Positions 1 to 13,060 of a DNA stretch of 64,000 bases are shown here, piece by piece. A program made the position numbers and the translations under genes. This stretch comes from Scatophagus argus (lineage: Eukaryota > Chordata > Actinopteri > Scatophagidae): assembly GCF_020382885.2 (NCBI RefSeq), contig NC_058511.1, positions 5,363,501-5,427,500 on the forward strand. Direction: 5' to 3'. Position 1 is the first letter of the stretch; the number at the start of each line of letters is the position of its first letter. The notes beneath the pieces are model-generated. The model was given only the letters and a program-made list of their open reading frames with translations, made no database searches and had not been told where the DNA came from.

Positions 1-464
1 CCTTCCGAAAACTGCAGTGGCAAACGTCTTTCCAACACAGAGCTAATTTGAAATCGTGCTTGAACCTTAGAGTGTAATTAAAGGACCCCATCACACCCTC
101 CAGATATGCTTACGCTGTTGGTCAAGGATCTCGGGCAGTCAAATTGTGATTAAGTATTGTAATCATTTTTTTTTTTTTATCCCTGTCCCCTAATCAACCT
201 TTCCTACCTACTTGCATTTCATGTGGTAGCTTTCTAAATTTCCCAGGATGCATTTCCATGGAGTGGTTGGTTATGCAGCAGCTCGCCAATAATTTTATGT
301 AGGCCACATGGAAATTGGCTCCATCATGGTTCCACTGGAGCTTCAAAAGTTTTCTGAATGTGATCTTAATCAGATGCTAAACATGGGGTTTTGACATTAG
401 GTTAAAACTATTTGCAGGTCATGTAAAGAGCTACAATAAATAAACAGCACAGAATAGAACTGAA

Positions 465-560
465 TAGAATAGAATAGAATGTCTTTATTGTCATTGTAAA
501 AGTACAACGACATTGAAATGCATTCAACAAAAAAAACATTCACATTCTGCAGGTATTACA
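465..560 (-). repeat. LINE-type 3' tail with (TAGAA)n
   Basis: On the minus strand the sequence ends TACAATGACAATAAAGACAT followed by (TTCTA)n, a phrase I recognise as a common teleost LINE (L2-like) 3' end. The body to the right is too decayed to recognise. Confidence 0.4.
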
Positions 561-2417
561 TGATTCATCAATATTACACTATGACTGCTAATTGGGATGA
601 GGGATGGCAAAGAATGTATTCTATATTATGGTTATTATGACCTTGTTCCTTACCCAAAAACAAACTATTCTGTGTTTGCATTGCAGTCTGGGTAATGAAA
701 CTACTGTCTCTTTTGATTTATTTCATCCTTACATTTTAGGGGTGATCTTTTTCCTTGCTGTACATCAATACAAAACGTTCAGTTAAGCTTCTGCACCAAA
801 GCTCAAAAGGCAGTATTGTACTGCACCCTGTAACTGCTAGAATAAATGATCATAGCATTACATCATCAACATCTGGTCAAATACACACAAATACAGAACT
901 GAACAACAAATTGGCCTGAGTTTGATAGCCAAAAGTCAATGTTGAAGTGTTTCAAATTCGAAAGCAGCTGCTGATAGTTGATCATAGTTTTACAGAAACA
1001 GCTTGCATGAAATCTAACCTAAACCTGAACAAGGATATCATGCTGCTTAGAAGTCAGATTTGGCATGGCATACAAAAACAATAAATAGGGGGATAGTTAT
1101 GTCCCACAGCAGAGCAGAGCAAGACGCCTGCAAGTCAAACTAACAGAAGTCTTTGTTAACAAGGGTCCAAGCCAACAGAGGACAATGAGCTGGTTGAGTT
1201 GCTAGAACAGAGCAGTGGGCTCCTCTAAGAATAAAAGCACTGACAGACCACCCACCTCCCACCCACTGTCAGAACAAGCCTTGGGCTTGGCTGAATGCTT
1301 AGATCGGCAATCCACCACAGGGCCAAACAAGGTCAGCAGAAGACAAATTTAAATCTGAATCCAAAAGATATTAAAAACTGGTTTGATGGACAAATGTTCT
1401 CTGAGAACTCTTAAAACTTTTATCTGTTTTCAATATTCTCCGTATTGTTTCATGAAGTCAAGCTTTTTGGGTTATAAGATTCTTCATTAAGCCCAACGAG
1501 GGAATCCCGTCTTATCAAGGAGGGAGGTGAGTGGTCAAATTCCCTCTTTCACACTGTCATCATTCCCTGCATAATAAACGGTGGACCTTTGAACGACACG
1601 ACCTACAATTCATTTTTTAGAAAAAAACCTTAATTAAAATAAAATAATCAGAACATGTCACTAGTGAGGGTGAAGCAGAGTTTCATTATTTATTATTTTT
1701 ATTATTTCTGAAAAAACGCTGTCTGCATGATAGCCTTGAAAGTCCTGTTCAAGGACTCACTGAGATAAATCTTTTGAGGTGACCCTGTTTTTTTTTGGGG
1801 GGGGGGGGTTCAAGCAAGGCAATAAATGTACCCATAATTTATTCAACCAATCATATATTGCACAGATATGTAGCCTTTGCAGTTAATAAACTAGAGGTAC
1901 CAAGAAGATAACACCTGTAACCCCTTTGGAGTGACACTGGCAGCTTGTGGGGAAAATGAATCATCCCTCTGAGTGTCATCAAATTGAGCTTATCTCAATT
2001 TTTGCTTTTGGCCTCAATACTTTCCTCCATAAGACCAACCGTTCTGATGTTATTTAAGTGCAAAGCATAACCACTCATCTACATCTCTGCAAGCCTCACT
2101 GTGCCCTGAACAGGATGTGACATTGTGGAATAATTCACTCCATACTTGCCTCATCCAATCATAGTCCAGGACCCAAAATTCCCGGGTGTCACTGGTCTAT
2201 TATTGCAGGGCTGCAAAAGCTCTGTGGCCTCCATCCATATGCGTGCACACACACTTGCACAGACCATTTTTCTCATATTTCATCTTGTGTCAGATGTGAA
2301 CATTTGCTCTGCATTAGGTTCTCTGTGGGTTTGCCTTGGACCAGAATAATGGAAATACAAAAAATATAATGGAAATGTGAAATTACATACAGAGTATGTC
2401 CCCACTCTCCTGTGCTA

Positions 2418-2421
<4 letters not shown>

Positions 2422-2455
<34 letters not shown>
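2422..2455. repeat. (CA)n microsatellite
   Basis: About 17 uninterrupted CA units, the first of three dinucleotide tracts within 360 bases (next 2582-2604 CA and 2744-2781 TG). Confidence 0.95.
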
Positions 2456-2457
<2 letters not shown>

Positions 2458-2572
2458 ATTGATGAGAAAAGCAACTGGAATAATGGAAAAGCAAAAATGT
2501 ATATACAACAAATACCCTTTTCTTCCCCCTTACTCGACTTCTGCCTTTGCCTGTGTTTTTCACTCACTTTGT

Positions 2573-2581
<9 letters not shown>

Positions 2582-2603
<22 letters not shown>

Positions 2604-2604
2604 A
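2582..2604. repeat. (CA)n microsatellite
   Basis: About 11 CA units between a (CA)17 and a (TG)19 tract. Confidence 0.95.
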
Positions 2605-2737
2605 GAGGTGTGTATAAATGTTAAATCCATAGCTAACCAGGCCAGTCTAATAGACTCGTATTCCTCTGATGCTTTATCAGCTCAATCACACAAACATTCA
2701 GCCCCAAAATAATGGCCTTTCTGTTTGCTGCCTCCTT

Positions 2738-2743
<6 letters not shown>

Positions 2744-2781
<38 letters not shown>
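2744..2781. repeat. (TG)n microsatellite
   Basis: About 19 TG units in inverse orientation to the two CA tracts upstream, so the strands could pair as a hairpin. Confidence 0.95.
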
Positions 2782-2783
<2 letters not shown>

Positions 2784-4470
2784 CTATCTACGAGTTGTGC
2801 TGCAAAGGCTACGTGTGCACTGCATACAGATCTGTCAGCAAAGCCACAACTGCAATTGTTGGGTGAAGAAGCCCTAGATTTTCCTTCATTCATTTACCCA
2901 ACTGTCAGTCAAGCCAGCTGCACGTATTTAATTTGAATTAAAATTTACAAGTAAGGATAAAACTACAGATTGCCAGGTACCAGTTTTAGCAGTCGAATTT
3001 AAGGTGTCAAATGAGGACATCTAGCATTTGAGTGAAAGCAGTCATCTGCAGGTGAACTTCTTTTTTATTAACATTTCAGTGGTCATTAAAGTGGTGTGTT
3101 TTCACTGCATCTCACTTGTCTGTCAATTAGTGTGAATTTTATGTGGCTGAAGGCAAACGGTGTTCCTTTCTTTTTCCTCTGTGGCCATAGTAGTGATTGC
3201 TGTCCATCTCTTCTGTCTGCAGATACTTGTCTTGGTGATCTGAAATTAGGTAAGAACTACGCACAGGCCAAACTAAAACTCTTAAAGCTTTTAAGGCTAA
3301 TTTCAAGTTGTTCCTTATGAATTCAAAGTTTTAGTTTTGAATGTATAAGAACCCTGTGACCTCAAAGTTACAAACTGTGCACAGCTTTCTGAACTGTATT
3401 TACACTTGAAAGCTATCTGCACTCTTGCTCTGTCTACAGTTTTGGTACAAACTGTCCACACTCTGCAGCTATTGCTCAACAAATGACAAAATGAACTGAG
3501 CACCGGCCACAATCTTCTCATGCTGTTACCATAGTTATAATACTCGGCTGGCTACTCAATACAAGACTTATGGAAAAATAAGAAGATTCTGATGTGTTCC
3601 TGTGGTACTGGCCCATCTATCTGCTCAGTCACAAACAGCTCACTGGCAGGATCTGGCAAGTATGTTGCTGTGGTTAAACCAAGAGGGTCCTGCAAATGCG
3701 TACTGACATTGGCAGGAGGAGAGATAGTTAGCTATTAGCAGTATCCTGCAGTGTGTTTGGCTAAGAGGGCTAACAGGTAACGGAACCAATAGCTTACAAT
3801 GCAGCTGAACACACAGCAGGACTGTGAGCTTCTGTTCAGAGGAATATGAAAGCTCAAACAGTGATCTGCACTTTATTGTGAGACCACAACAAGTTTACAG
3901 CAAATAAATGCACTTCAGTAGTTCAGCTGAGTAGAGTGTGAAAGTAAAAGAGCAGAGCAGCGACCAAGTGCTGAGACCGAGATGCAGGAATCTGCACTAA
4001 TTCCAATTCTATTCAATTTGTCAGAATTTTGTTTTTTACAGTTTACAGATAACCTTTCATTTTGCTCTAAACACCTTGTCTCTGATTCAAACTAAAAAGA
4101 TTTGTTATTTCCTCATCGTTTTAATGGTGTTCCGAGTATGGCACTAATAACTAACAACTACAGATGATAATAAAGTAAAGACACAACATTATGATCGGTC
4201 ATCGGCATCAGACCGATGCGGCCTGATCAGAGCACCTTTAGTCGAGCCCTATGAGTACATGAACAATCTGAGGTAGCATGACTTGGACCACACACCAGGC
4301 TGGGGTTAACATAAGGTCGGGGACGGTGACCCCAACAGGTCATAAGTGTGAGAGGTTAGAGGTCGCTTTAATATTAAAGGTCATGACACAAAATCATCAC
4401 AGCTGGACAACACCACATACAACAACAAACATTCAAAGGCATTTTCCCACAATATCTTCCCATGTTTCTG

Positions 4471-4480
<10 letters not shown>

Positions 4481-4502
<22 letters not shown>
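4481..4502. repeat. (CA)n microsatellite
   Basis: About 11 CA units after a short TCTC run. Confidence 0.9.
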
Positions 4503-4503
<1 letters not shown>

Positions 4504-6599
4504 TATTCTGAAAACCATGTTGTGACCATGTGTTGACGAAGGTTGTCATGGGCCAAGTAATTGGTAATTTCTAGCAGCCACTAAAACCAGGCGGTATCAA
4601 TCTATACACGACTTCAGAGAAACAGCAGTCTAACAAGAAGCCTCAGCCCAGACATCCTGACCACAGAGGCCCACAGCAGACATGCCAACAAAAGTATAAA
4701 AATCAGGAAGCAAATCCGCAGAGCATTCTGATGTTGGTGGAAGGCTGGTACAGTGGATCCGCTATTGAGATTGAGGTGATCCCTTCAATTAATCTCTAAA
4801 GGTTTTAGTTTTGTTTTCATTTTTTTTCAACAAGAAGAAAAAACCTAAAATGATTTTTTTTTTAAATTTATTTAAACTGTGGTCCCAGGTTCATTCTGAT
4901 TTAGATTAGGCTTGGCTGGGAAAACAGCTTTGAACATTCCTGACTTTTCAAAATTCGGGAGCAAAAACTCCATTGTGAAGCCACAACAAAGCAAAAGAAT
5001 GAAAGACTGTGTACAGACAAAAAGCCAATCGTATTAACATGTGTTGACCATGTGTGTTGTGTTGAATGAACAGCAGGAGAAGTTACAGTTGGCGGAATTC
5101 TTTTGTCTTGAAAGTAATAATCCTTTGAGGAAGAAAGTTTTAGGCTGTACATTTGAATTGGGTGTATAACAGACTCATAAATATTCAATTTTATGATTGC
5201 ATCTAGAGTGTCTTATTCTCTGCGTACAGGCTAAAAGTTTGATATTTTTTTTTGCTTCTCTCCTCCTGCCGACCCACTAATTAAGACTGCATCGTCCATT
5301 TTCAGTGTCTGTTTGCATCCTTTTGTATGTAATTCCTACAACGACTGTAACCAGGATCTGTCAGCAGCTAATGCAGTATGACTTTTGCATATCACACAGC
5401 ATTAATGAACTTTGAAGAAGGCATTGCTGGTTTGGTACAGTTTTCAGTCAATGAACACGCAGGGAGAGGAGTAAAGATTTTGGGGAGGAAATAGGACAAA
5501 GTTGGGACAAACACAAGACTTTGTATTTATCCCTGGTCAGACATCAGTGTCAAAATCAGGAAGTCTGATTCTGAACTCATCAAATTCATGCTTTGACTAT
5601 GATCAAGTCCAAGCCTCTGACTTCACATAACAGCAGTTCATTAAAATCTTGGATTATCCTGTGATTGTTTCCAAATCCAATCACCTCTGACTCAAACATA
5701 CCAAGCCGATGCAGCCCAGTGTTGTAGCTACACGTCTTAGATAAAACACACTGAGAGAGCACAGAGGAAAGCAACCCCAGACCAACATCAACAAGCTGAG
5801 AACTGGTTCCCAAAGTTTGCCTCAGACAAAAAACATACACAAACCAAATCCAACAAACGAAAAATCCCAAAACAGCGCTGGGGGCCGTCTGTCTCGTTTT
5901 ATGGTTGTCTTTGAACTGTCTGTGTCAGACCGATTTCTCCAGTAAAAGACAGCTTGCTCTCAGTGTGTTCGCTGTGGATAAACAGAGGTTCTGAACTGAA
6001 ATGATTTGAGCTAGAACAATAAAAACCTCCAGAAATCAACGGTGAAGGAGTAGAAAGACAAACAAACTGAGGCCAGACACTGAGCTCAGCTATGGCCACA
6101 GAGCTTGTCAAGCGCTTCTCCTACAGAGGATCAAAGGGAGACAGAGAAGAGGAGGTGAAGGAGGAGAAGATGGGGGGGAGAGAGAGAGATTTGCGAGGGG
6201 GCACAAGGGAGAGGAGGAACGATGTGAAAGAGAGAAGCAACAAAGTGCATGTTTTTGATGGGCAGAGCGCAAGAAGTCCGTCATCAGACAAAATGAACAC
6301 ATATTCTCGATGTATTATTGACTGTGTCTAAAATATTAAGGAGCAAGACAAATATTTAGATCTGAGCTTCATAAAACGTTGCAGATATCAGCTTAACAGT
6401 ACACAGGATGTCATAAAGGCATCTGTTTAACCAAAGTCAAATGGAGTGAAAGAGAGGAGAGGGAGGTGAAGGGAAGAAAAAGAGGATGAGCAAGAGGACA
6501 GGGAATGAAAGGACAGAAGGAAAGACGAGCAGGGAGGACGCAAGAAAGAAAGAAAGAAGTAGGCGAGAGGGGATGTGGGAGGAGGAGAAAGTGTCTGCA

Positions 6600-6626
6600 A
6601 GTGTGTGTGTGTCTGTTTGTCTGTGT

Positions 6627-6658
<32 letters not shown>
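6600..6658. repeat. Imperfect (TG)n microsatellite
   Basis: TG units broken by CTGT and TATG, next to a purine-rich tract at about 6440-6600 on its left and a G-run on its right. Confidence 0.92.
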
Positions 6659-6819
6659 AGGGGGGGCTCATTATTGACACCATGTGTTACCACAGGAAGC
6701 TCCTTGGGAAAATATAAGCACCGAGAAAGATCAGAGAGCGAGACAGAGATGAGAGAGCGACATAGAGAAAGAAACGAAGGTCATTCCAAAGTCTCTGCAG
6801 CTGCAGACGTGTATGTTTA

Positions 6820-6823
<4 letters not shown>

Positions 6824-6852
<29 letters not shown>
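6824..6852. repeat. (TG)n microsatellite
   Basis: About 14 TG units. Confidence 0.92.
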
Positions 6853-6856
<4 letters not shown>

Positions 6857-8004
6857 GGGTCAGTAGCCTCTGTTTTAGCAGATGTACATCTGTATGTCAG
6901 GCGAGCAAAGCTTTAGCCACAAGGTCACAGTGTCAAATCCCATGACAAACATACGCTCAGCTCCATCGTGGACAAACATATTCAAAATGAACACCGTCGG
7001 ATTGACCTGATGAGCTTTTCAGAATAGCAGAAGGGATGCTGAGGTTCAAAGTCTGAACACATACTCCAATAAACTCTTCAAAAAGGCTAAAACCGCTTTG
7101 TTTTACAGTATGAAAATCAGATTAGCCTAATATCAAGAAAAGGACGTTTTCAGAGCTGTTAGTCATTTAATCAAAACGACAGAGGACTAATTATGATTTA
7201 AGCAATTTTGTTTCTTTTGTTTGTGTTTATGGGACCGTGAACTAATCATCTTTGGATTTTGAACTGTGAAACACAAACAACAATAATGGCGGAAAGATTG
7301 TTTTATTTCGCTTTCTTTCAAGCAATTATTTGACTAATTGTGAATCCACACTTAAAATAATTACAGTAGTTTGTTGGTGTTTGATTGGGAAAAGCCAAAT
7401 GTGCAAAATGCCTTTTAAGACTCGGTGCTCCCAAGGGTTAACCTACATTCTGCTTTTTACTATTCAAGTTAGCTACCCGGTAGGCTCATAGTGAAAAATG
7501 CTACTGGAGAGCAATTTACCCAACACAGCAGCAGCCTACGTGTGAGAAAAAAAAATCTAAAAAGAAATAATTTCAGAGAAATGAAACCATCAAACTGCAC
7601 TGGACTGGTACTTCAGAGTGGAGACCGGTCATTTCACTGGTTATTTTTGCTCACTCAAAGTTGTAGTACACAGGACGTGACCTCAAAAAACTCTCATTTT
7701 TATTCTTGAAGCCCCTCAACATGCAGCCATGATGTTATCAGACACATGTACTTGAATTAATTTCCATTATTTTTCATTTTGCAAACACACAAGACTTATT
7801 CTAGGCAAAATGTGACCTAAAATAAGGAATGTATTTAAACCAGCTGGGAGTTGTACTCCCACCTAAAAAGTTTGTCATCCAACCTACAATTTTTATGTTC
7901 TTTCCTCGAAATCCACATCACCATCTTGCTTATTTTTTTTCAGGCACAGTAAACAGTCTGGGTGCAGAAGCTTGTGCAAACACACACCTTGCATGAACTC
8001 ACAT

Positions 8005-8028
8005 GCACACACACACACACACACACAC
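8005..8028. repeat. (CA)n microsatellite
   Basis: About 12 CA units. Confidence 0.9.
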
Positions 8029-9375
8029 TTACCAATTCATCAACTCATGCCCCACTTCTCTCTGTGTCTAAGCCCACAGTAGAATGGAGCTGGGCAGAGC
8101 AGCTATTGTGTCCCTGGTAGAATTAACTATTGATTTTCTCCTCAGCATTATCAATGTTGTTCTGACAACAAAACAGCTGGAAAGACTCACACATATGGGT
8201 GTACACATACATGCACAGGCCTACATCATCTGCGAGCTATGCTTTGTGTATGAAGCAGCACAGCCCCACAGGGAAAAGCACGAGTCAAATATTAACGTGC
8301 AACCGCAATAAGCATCCGCTAACAAACACACAAACAACAATACATGCAAATAATCAAGTATGCAAGAAAAACTGAACCAAATATTTTAAGCCTTGTCTCA
8401 CACGCATGAGGCTTAAAATATTGTCTCAAAAAAAATTTGACTGTGTTTATGTACCACATGTTTGTGCAGCGCTGGTGCAACCAAAATGTAGCCTTTGAGA
8501 ACATCCATAGGCCTCCATTATTCTCAAATTAACAGAGATATGTGGGTGTAATTACCATAAACAAATGTCACCACGGTCACATCAGTCATCTTGTTCTAGT
8601 CATATTGTCAATGCATACTTTTTGAAATCAGCAGGTATCACTGACACTGGCCCCACAGACACATGTTTAAAAAAAAAGCTGATTTAAAATGTCAGTGCAA
8701 TCCCTCAAATCCCCTCTCTCTCTTTTCTTCTCCGTAGCCTGTCTTTCTTATTGACAGGAAGGATACACCACCGTTCCAACTTAGCACCTGGCTAATTTTA
8801 GCTCCCAAAGGACACCTCTAAAGTGCACAGACACACATATACAAACACCTGTTGAGGTCATGTGATCTGTGTCTTTGGCACAATGTCACTGATTAATGCT
8901 TAGCAGCCCTAGAGCCAACAGCAACTTCACAAACATGATAGTAAGATACACATTTCTGTACCTTTCTGTTCTATCATTCCTTTCTCTTCCCATAATTACA
9001 ACCATTCAAATACACTGATGAAAACTCACTGTCCTTGTACTAAAAAGGTACAGCTAACAGGCAGACCACATGAGGGGTGGGCAATGTGGGGTACTGGGCG
9101 AGTCCACAATCTACTTCTCAGACGAACTGTAGGGACTGCAGTATTTAATATTGTCTTACTGCATGGAAATACATTAAAAATAAGACATAGTCATTTTCTT
9201 AAAGACAAAAGTAAGTAATTAAAGAGATTACAGATTAACAGGCAGTCATGTATCAGATTTAGTGGTGACTACACCGATTTACGAGTCACTTTGCAACCTG
9301 AGTTACACGTAGCAGGGGGCTATTTCAAGTGTGGTTACAGTTAAGAGTGCATTTCAAAACAGGGAAAAAAACAGC

Positions 9376-9531
9376 AGACAGAGCCCTGACCTCAACCCCA
9401 TCCAACACCTTTGGGATGAACTGGAACAAAGATTGTGAGCCAGGCCTTTTGGTCCAACATCAGTCTGACCTCACAAATGCTCTACTGCATGAACAGGCAA
9501 AAACTCCACGAGAAACACTCCAAAATATGTA
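9376..9531 (+). mobile_element. Tc1/mariner-like transposase 3' fragment
   Basis: The stretch reads PDLNPIQHLWDELEQRL after an AGAGCCC start, then breaks on a stop, with continuing nucleotide similarity to a widespread fish Tc1-like element (CCAACATCAGTCTGACC, ACAAATGCTCTACTGCATGA). The same phrases recur in the 47148-47551 element. It is a short decayed fragment without terminal repeats. Confidence 0.7.
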
Positions 9532-9716
9532 ACGTTTATCTGCCTTTACTCGCGTATCCATAAAATGCATTCATTTGGACGTTTTGACAAACTACATATC
9601 AAATAGAATTATATCATAAAGCCAACTAGACTAAATCCTGGTGCATCCTGCTTTCTGAGGACACATTGATTATTGTCACTGAATTTGGTCCCAGGCTGAG
9701 AAAGTCTCTGAGCTTT

Positions 9717-10328
9717 CCCTCTGGTGTGTTTCATCAAATCCACTCAGCTAAGCTTGGCTGCATTCACATTAACATAGCAGACTCAACAGCAGATCAACAT
9801 ATTTTACAAACACCATGACATTGGGATGGATTCACCTCATAAAAATGTTGATTTTTCTGATGGGCAGAAAAAAAACCCACTCTGGATTCACATTGCATCC
9901 ACTGCGACATCTCTGGTGAGTCCACATCACATTCAGCACAGCTTGGCTAAATCCACATTACCATAAACTTATTTAAACATCTGTAGTAGCTCTGAAGAGA
10001 CCTTTTATCAGCAAATTAACTACTTTTTATAAGAAAAAAAATTCTTAGGATCAGGCTGCATCTTTGATTATGCCAAAGTCTAATAAACATCAACAGGGAA
10101 ATCAATTGGTTTTCTCCCCTTTTCCTTATCCTTTGCTATCTTGAAGATGCAGTATGAAGCTTCTGTAGGATAGTCACAATACAAATAAGTCACATGGATT
10201 TGGGAAATAAAAATGTTGAGTTATCAGCTAGCTTACAAGCCTCGTCTAGATCCATTCCACACTGGTGTCTCTTGTGAGTTTACTTCATATCCATTCAGCC
10301 AGTCAGGCTGCTAACGTTCACATTAATA
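9717..10328 (+). repeat. Decayed tandem repeat, period about 180-190 bases
   Basis: Three related segments start at 9717, 9909 and 10266. Each reads roughly CTCTGGTGAGT...CATCA-ATCCA-TCAGC--AG-TTGGCT...TTCACATTAA-ATA. Spacings of 192 and 357 fit one period and two periods. It is probably the remnant of a minisatellite or a tandemly inserted repeat. Confidence 0.4.
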
Positions 10329-10929
10329 CACAAATAAGTCCAACAAGTCAACTTTTCTGGCAACTTCTCAGAATTTTTAAAATCTTTCCCCAGTGACAGC
10401 CACACATTCTTGACATCTTTTATTGATAGAGATGTTGGGTTGTCTGTAGAGTCTCATGCACCACACTGACTCTGATATAAGTCTCTCTGATATAAGTCAA
10501 GAGTTCAAAACTTATGTTGGGAGAATAATCATATTGATGTACACTAGAAGAAACAAAGTCTTCATGGGAGCAAAGTAATTTATACTATCCAAGCCATGTT
10601 GCAGTTTGGTTTGTTCACTGCTTACCTTTACACTAGACTTTTCATCAACAAATGTGTTCAGACTGAGAAAATGGTCACAAAAACTTACATTTCCATTCAA
10701 TTTTCCTTCCGTCTACCTGTTTCACCCATCCGTTCTCTATCACTGATGTCTCCTCCAATGCCTAGTAACTCTTGAACGCACCCTCCTTCCTCTCCCCTCT
10801 CTATGTCTGATTATCTCCTGGTGTCTCTCTGAGCTCTGTCGCTGATAGAGAGCATGCCTGGTTGACACACCTGGTAATGAGGCTCTTAATGCAGATGGCC
10901 TCTCCCGCCCTCTTCTACTCCCTTTTCAC

Positions 10930-10950
10930 TCACACACACACACACACACA
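10930..10950. repeat. (CA)n microsatellite
   Basis: About 10 CA units; a (CTC)n run follows at 10985-11005. Confidence 0.9.
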
Positions 10951-11406
10951 TATAGAAATGCACACATCCTGACTGGCAGCCTCCCTCCTCCTCCTCCTCC
11001 TCCTCCCTCTGCAGGAGTTCCAGCTACTCCTGGGTTAAACAGTAGCTGGAGATGTTTTGAAGAGGATAAAAGAAAAATGCATGTTGAGCATTAGATTTGT
11101 CTCATCTTTCCAGCAACAGTCACCAACGACAAAAACCCTCACTCTGTACACAGACACACAGAGGCAAACAATCCCTAAACACACACAGCTCATTGATCAT
11201 CTTCACGCAATTTGATTTCATCTTCAAAAAATGTCCATCTTTGTCATCAAGAGGGACAATTTGATTAATAATAAGAATCTATTTTGCGTCACTATTTTGA
11301 CCCAGCTGTCAATCCTCATCTCTGCTGAGGGCTCCATTGCTCATTTTTCATTGTTGACTATGTCACGGCCCTAACACACCAAGCGCATTATTGATCTTTA
11401 AAATGG

Positions 11407-11853
11407 CTGGTTCACCTAAATGATAAAAAACACATATTTACATTTTCTCACAGCCCTAGTGGTATCCAGGCATGCAGACTGATGCAGTTTTCTTTGTCTG
11501 CAGTTTGAAAGGTTTGAAAGGTAGTGATGGTTAAAGAACTGAACATAATATTCAACATTCATCAAAATTCACCATCAATGTGTCTTTCCAGAAACAGCAT
11601 CCCTGTAACTCTGGATAATCCCCAGAAAGTGCTACATGGGAACCCTTTCTTTGGTAGAAAACAGGTCTACAGAAACCCGTGAACAATGAAGTTTGAGCAT
11701 TATCCAGAGAAACACTGGGAAAGATGTTTCCTCCCGGTTTCTGGAAAGACGTGTCACTGCTGATTTCATTTCACTTTCACTGTATTGAGCTGGAGACAAA
11801 AAAATAATGTTTTCGACATATATTTACGACGTGGGTGAACAGACCCTTTAAGA
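11407..11853. mobile_element. Fold-back (MITE-like) repeat
   Basis: Nested inverted arms are present. GTCTTTCCAGAAAC at 11582-11595 is exactly complementary to 11737-11750, and CTCTGGATAAT at 11609-11619 to 11699-11709. Outer parts also mirror each other loosely (GGTTCACCTA at the left, GGGTGAAC at the right). Phrases such as GGTTCACC-AAATGA and CTTTCCAGAAA belong to an abundant teleost fold-back repeat as I recall it. No coding capacity. Confidence 0.55.
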
Positions 11854-12789
11854 CGTGTTCAGACTAATTAAACACCGAAACACCACAGAAACACTAAAGA
11901 AAACCTACTAAAACTTAATTAGCAATGGCAATTAGAACTTTACATCCAAAAACTGTCAAAGATTGGTATGGATAACTTATAGTTTATACAAACCGAATCT
12001 TCTAATCCATTGACGATTTTTAACAAAGGAACACAGCCACAGGGCCTATACAGCAGCATACATATCAGTGTGTGCGGGCTACTTTGCAAGGGTCTGAAAA
12101 GCTGAGACTCTCTCGGGGGTAGATATAATTTGTGAGACTAAATGATCCAGTGCACACAGGATAACCATAAGCTGATGGCTAAGCAGTAACTGCAAAGAGG
12201 CCACCCAGATGGCATCTGTTCGTGTGGTATTAGTGTACACTTCAGCTCTGTCAGGTTGAAGTTCAGCTGCCTAACTTGATTTATGGGCCTAAAAACAAAA
12301 AGAATAAATTCAACTACTGCAAGACCTCCTTTTCTATGATGACTCATAATGGTCCCCATTGGTTTCCAATCATGACTAACAAACAACGCAGCAGGCACCT
12401 CCAAAGTAACTTGACTGTGCCTCCTTTTTTGTCACCACGGCTGTTTCTGGCTCATTCACAAGTGTGTTTGTTTATAAATAGTCTTAGCACGGTAACTTTG
12501 CCGTCTTCTGTTAACGACAATGACACCAAAGTGCACAGTAAACTCAAAAAAATGAGATTTTAATGAGGTAACATAAACCGGTCAAGCTAGCTTAAGACTA
12601 ACTAGCAAACAATCCAGCTAGCTACATTTTGACTGATTAGCTCATTAAGAGGAAAAAGCGACGGCCCCCGGTGACTGACAGGAGGCTGATTAGCGTGTTG
12701 TTCAGCGGCAAACGGCTCAGGTATCGCCGGGTATTGGCGTATCGATCAGTAGTCTTATCTATCAGTCTTTGGGGAGAGGGAAAACTCAC

Positions 12790-12856
12790 CTCTCTGCTGG
12801 GCATGACAGCATCGCCATAGCAACGCGGCCAGAAGCACGAGCCGGAGTCGCCTCAT
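12790..12856 (-). CDS. First coding exon (signal peptide) of an unidentified leftward gene
   Basis: On the minus strand ATG at 12856-12854 opens 22 codons plus one base and runs into a strong donor, AGAG|GTGAGT (GT at 12789-12788), in phase 1. The peptide MRRLRLVLLAALLWRCCHA followed by QQR is a textbook signal peptide: an Arg-rich n-region, a Leu/Ala/Val core, and a likely cleavage after Ala19. The exon sits in the CpG-richest part of the left half of the window. The product is therefore secreted or a type I membrane protein. I cannot name it from 22 residues. No later minus-strand exon is recognisable between 1 and 12789, so the rest probably lies to the left beyond a long first intron. Confidence 0.6.
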
Positions 12857-13060
12857 TTCGTCCAATCTCGAGGTTTGATTATGGTAGCGCGCGCTCAGTG
12901 GCAGACGGCGCTGGCCTCTCGCGCGACTCAGCGTTGAATGTCAGAAGTTTTACAGAAGTTGCCCCCAAACTCTCTCCCTCTCTCTCCCTCCCTCTCTCCC
13001 TCTCTCCCCCTCTCTCCCTTTACTCCTCCTCCTCTTCCTTCCTTCTCTCCTCCTTCTCTC
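12857..13060 (-). promoter_or_regulatory. CpG-rich 5' UTR/promoter region of the leftward gene
   Basis: 12860-12935 is CpG-rich (GCGCGCGCTC, GGCGCTGG, CGCGCGAC). It passes into a (CTCCCT)-type pyrimidine tract at about 12970-13060, which is purine-rich on the transcribed-sense strand. The position directly upstream of the signal-peptide exon suggests the core promoter. No TATA box stands out. Confidence 0.4.

Larger units (their letters stand above)
1..12789 (-). other. Probable first intron of the leftward gene
   Basis: I find no conserved protein on either strand. Recognisable content is a LINE-type tail (465-560), CA/TG microsatellites (2422-2781, 4481-4502, 6600-6852, 8005-8028, 10930-10950), a purine-rich stretch (6120-6240, 6440-6600), a Tc1-like fragment (9376-9531), a decayed tandem repeat (9717-10328) and a fold-back element (11407-11853). 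Calling it intron depends on the signal-peptide exon at 12790-12856. Confidence 0.4.

Noticed and set aside
9717..10328. Possible CRISPR-like spaced direct repeats
   Set aside because: Only three highly diverged units with 190-base spacing in vertebrate DNA; no short exact repeats or spacers.
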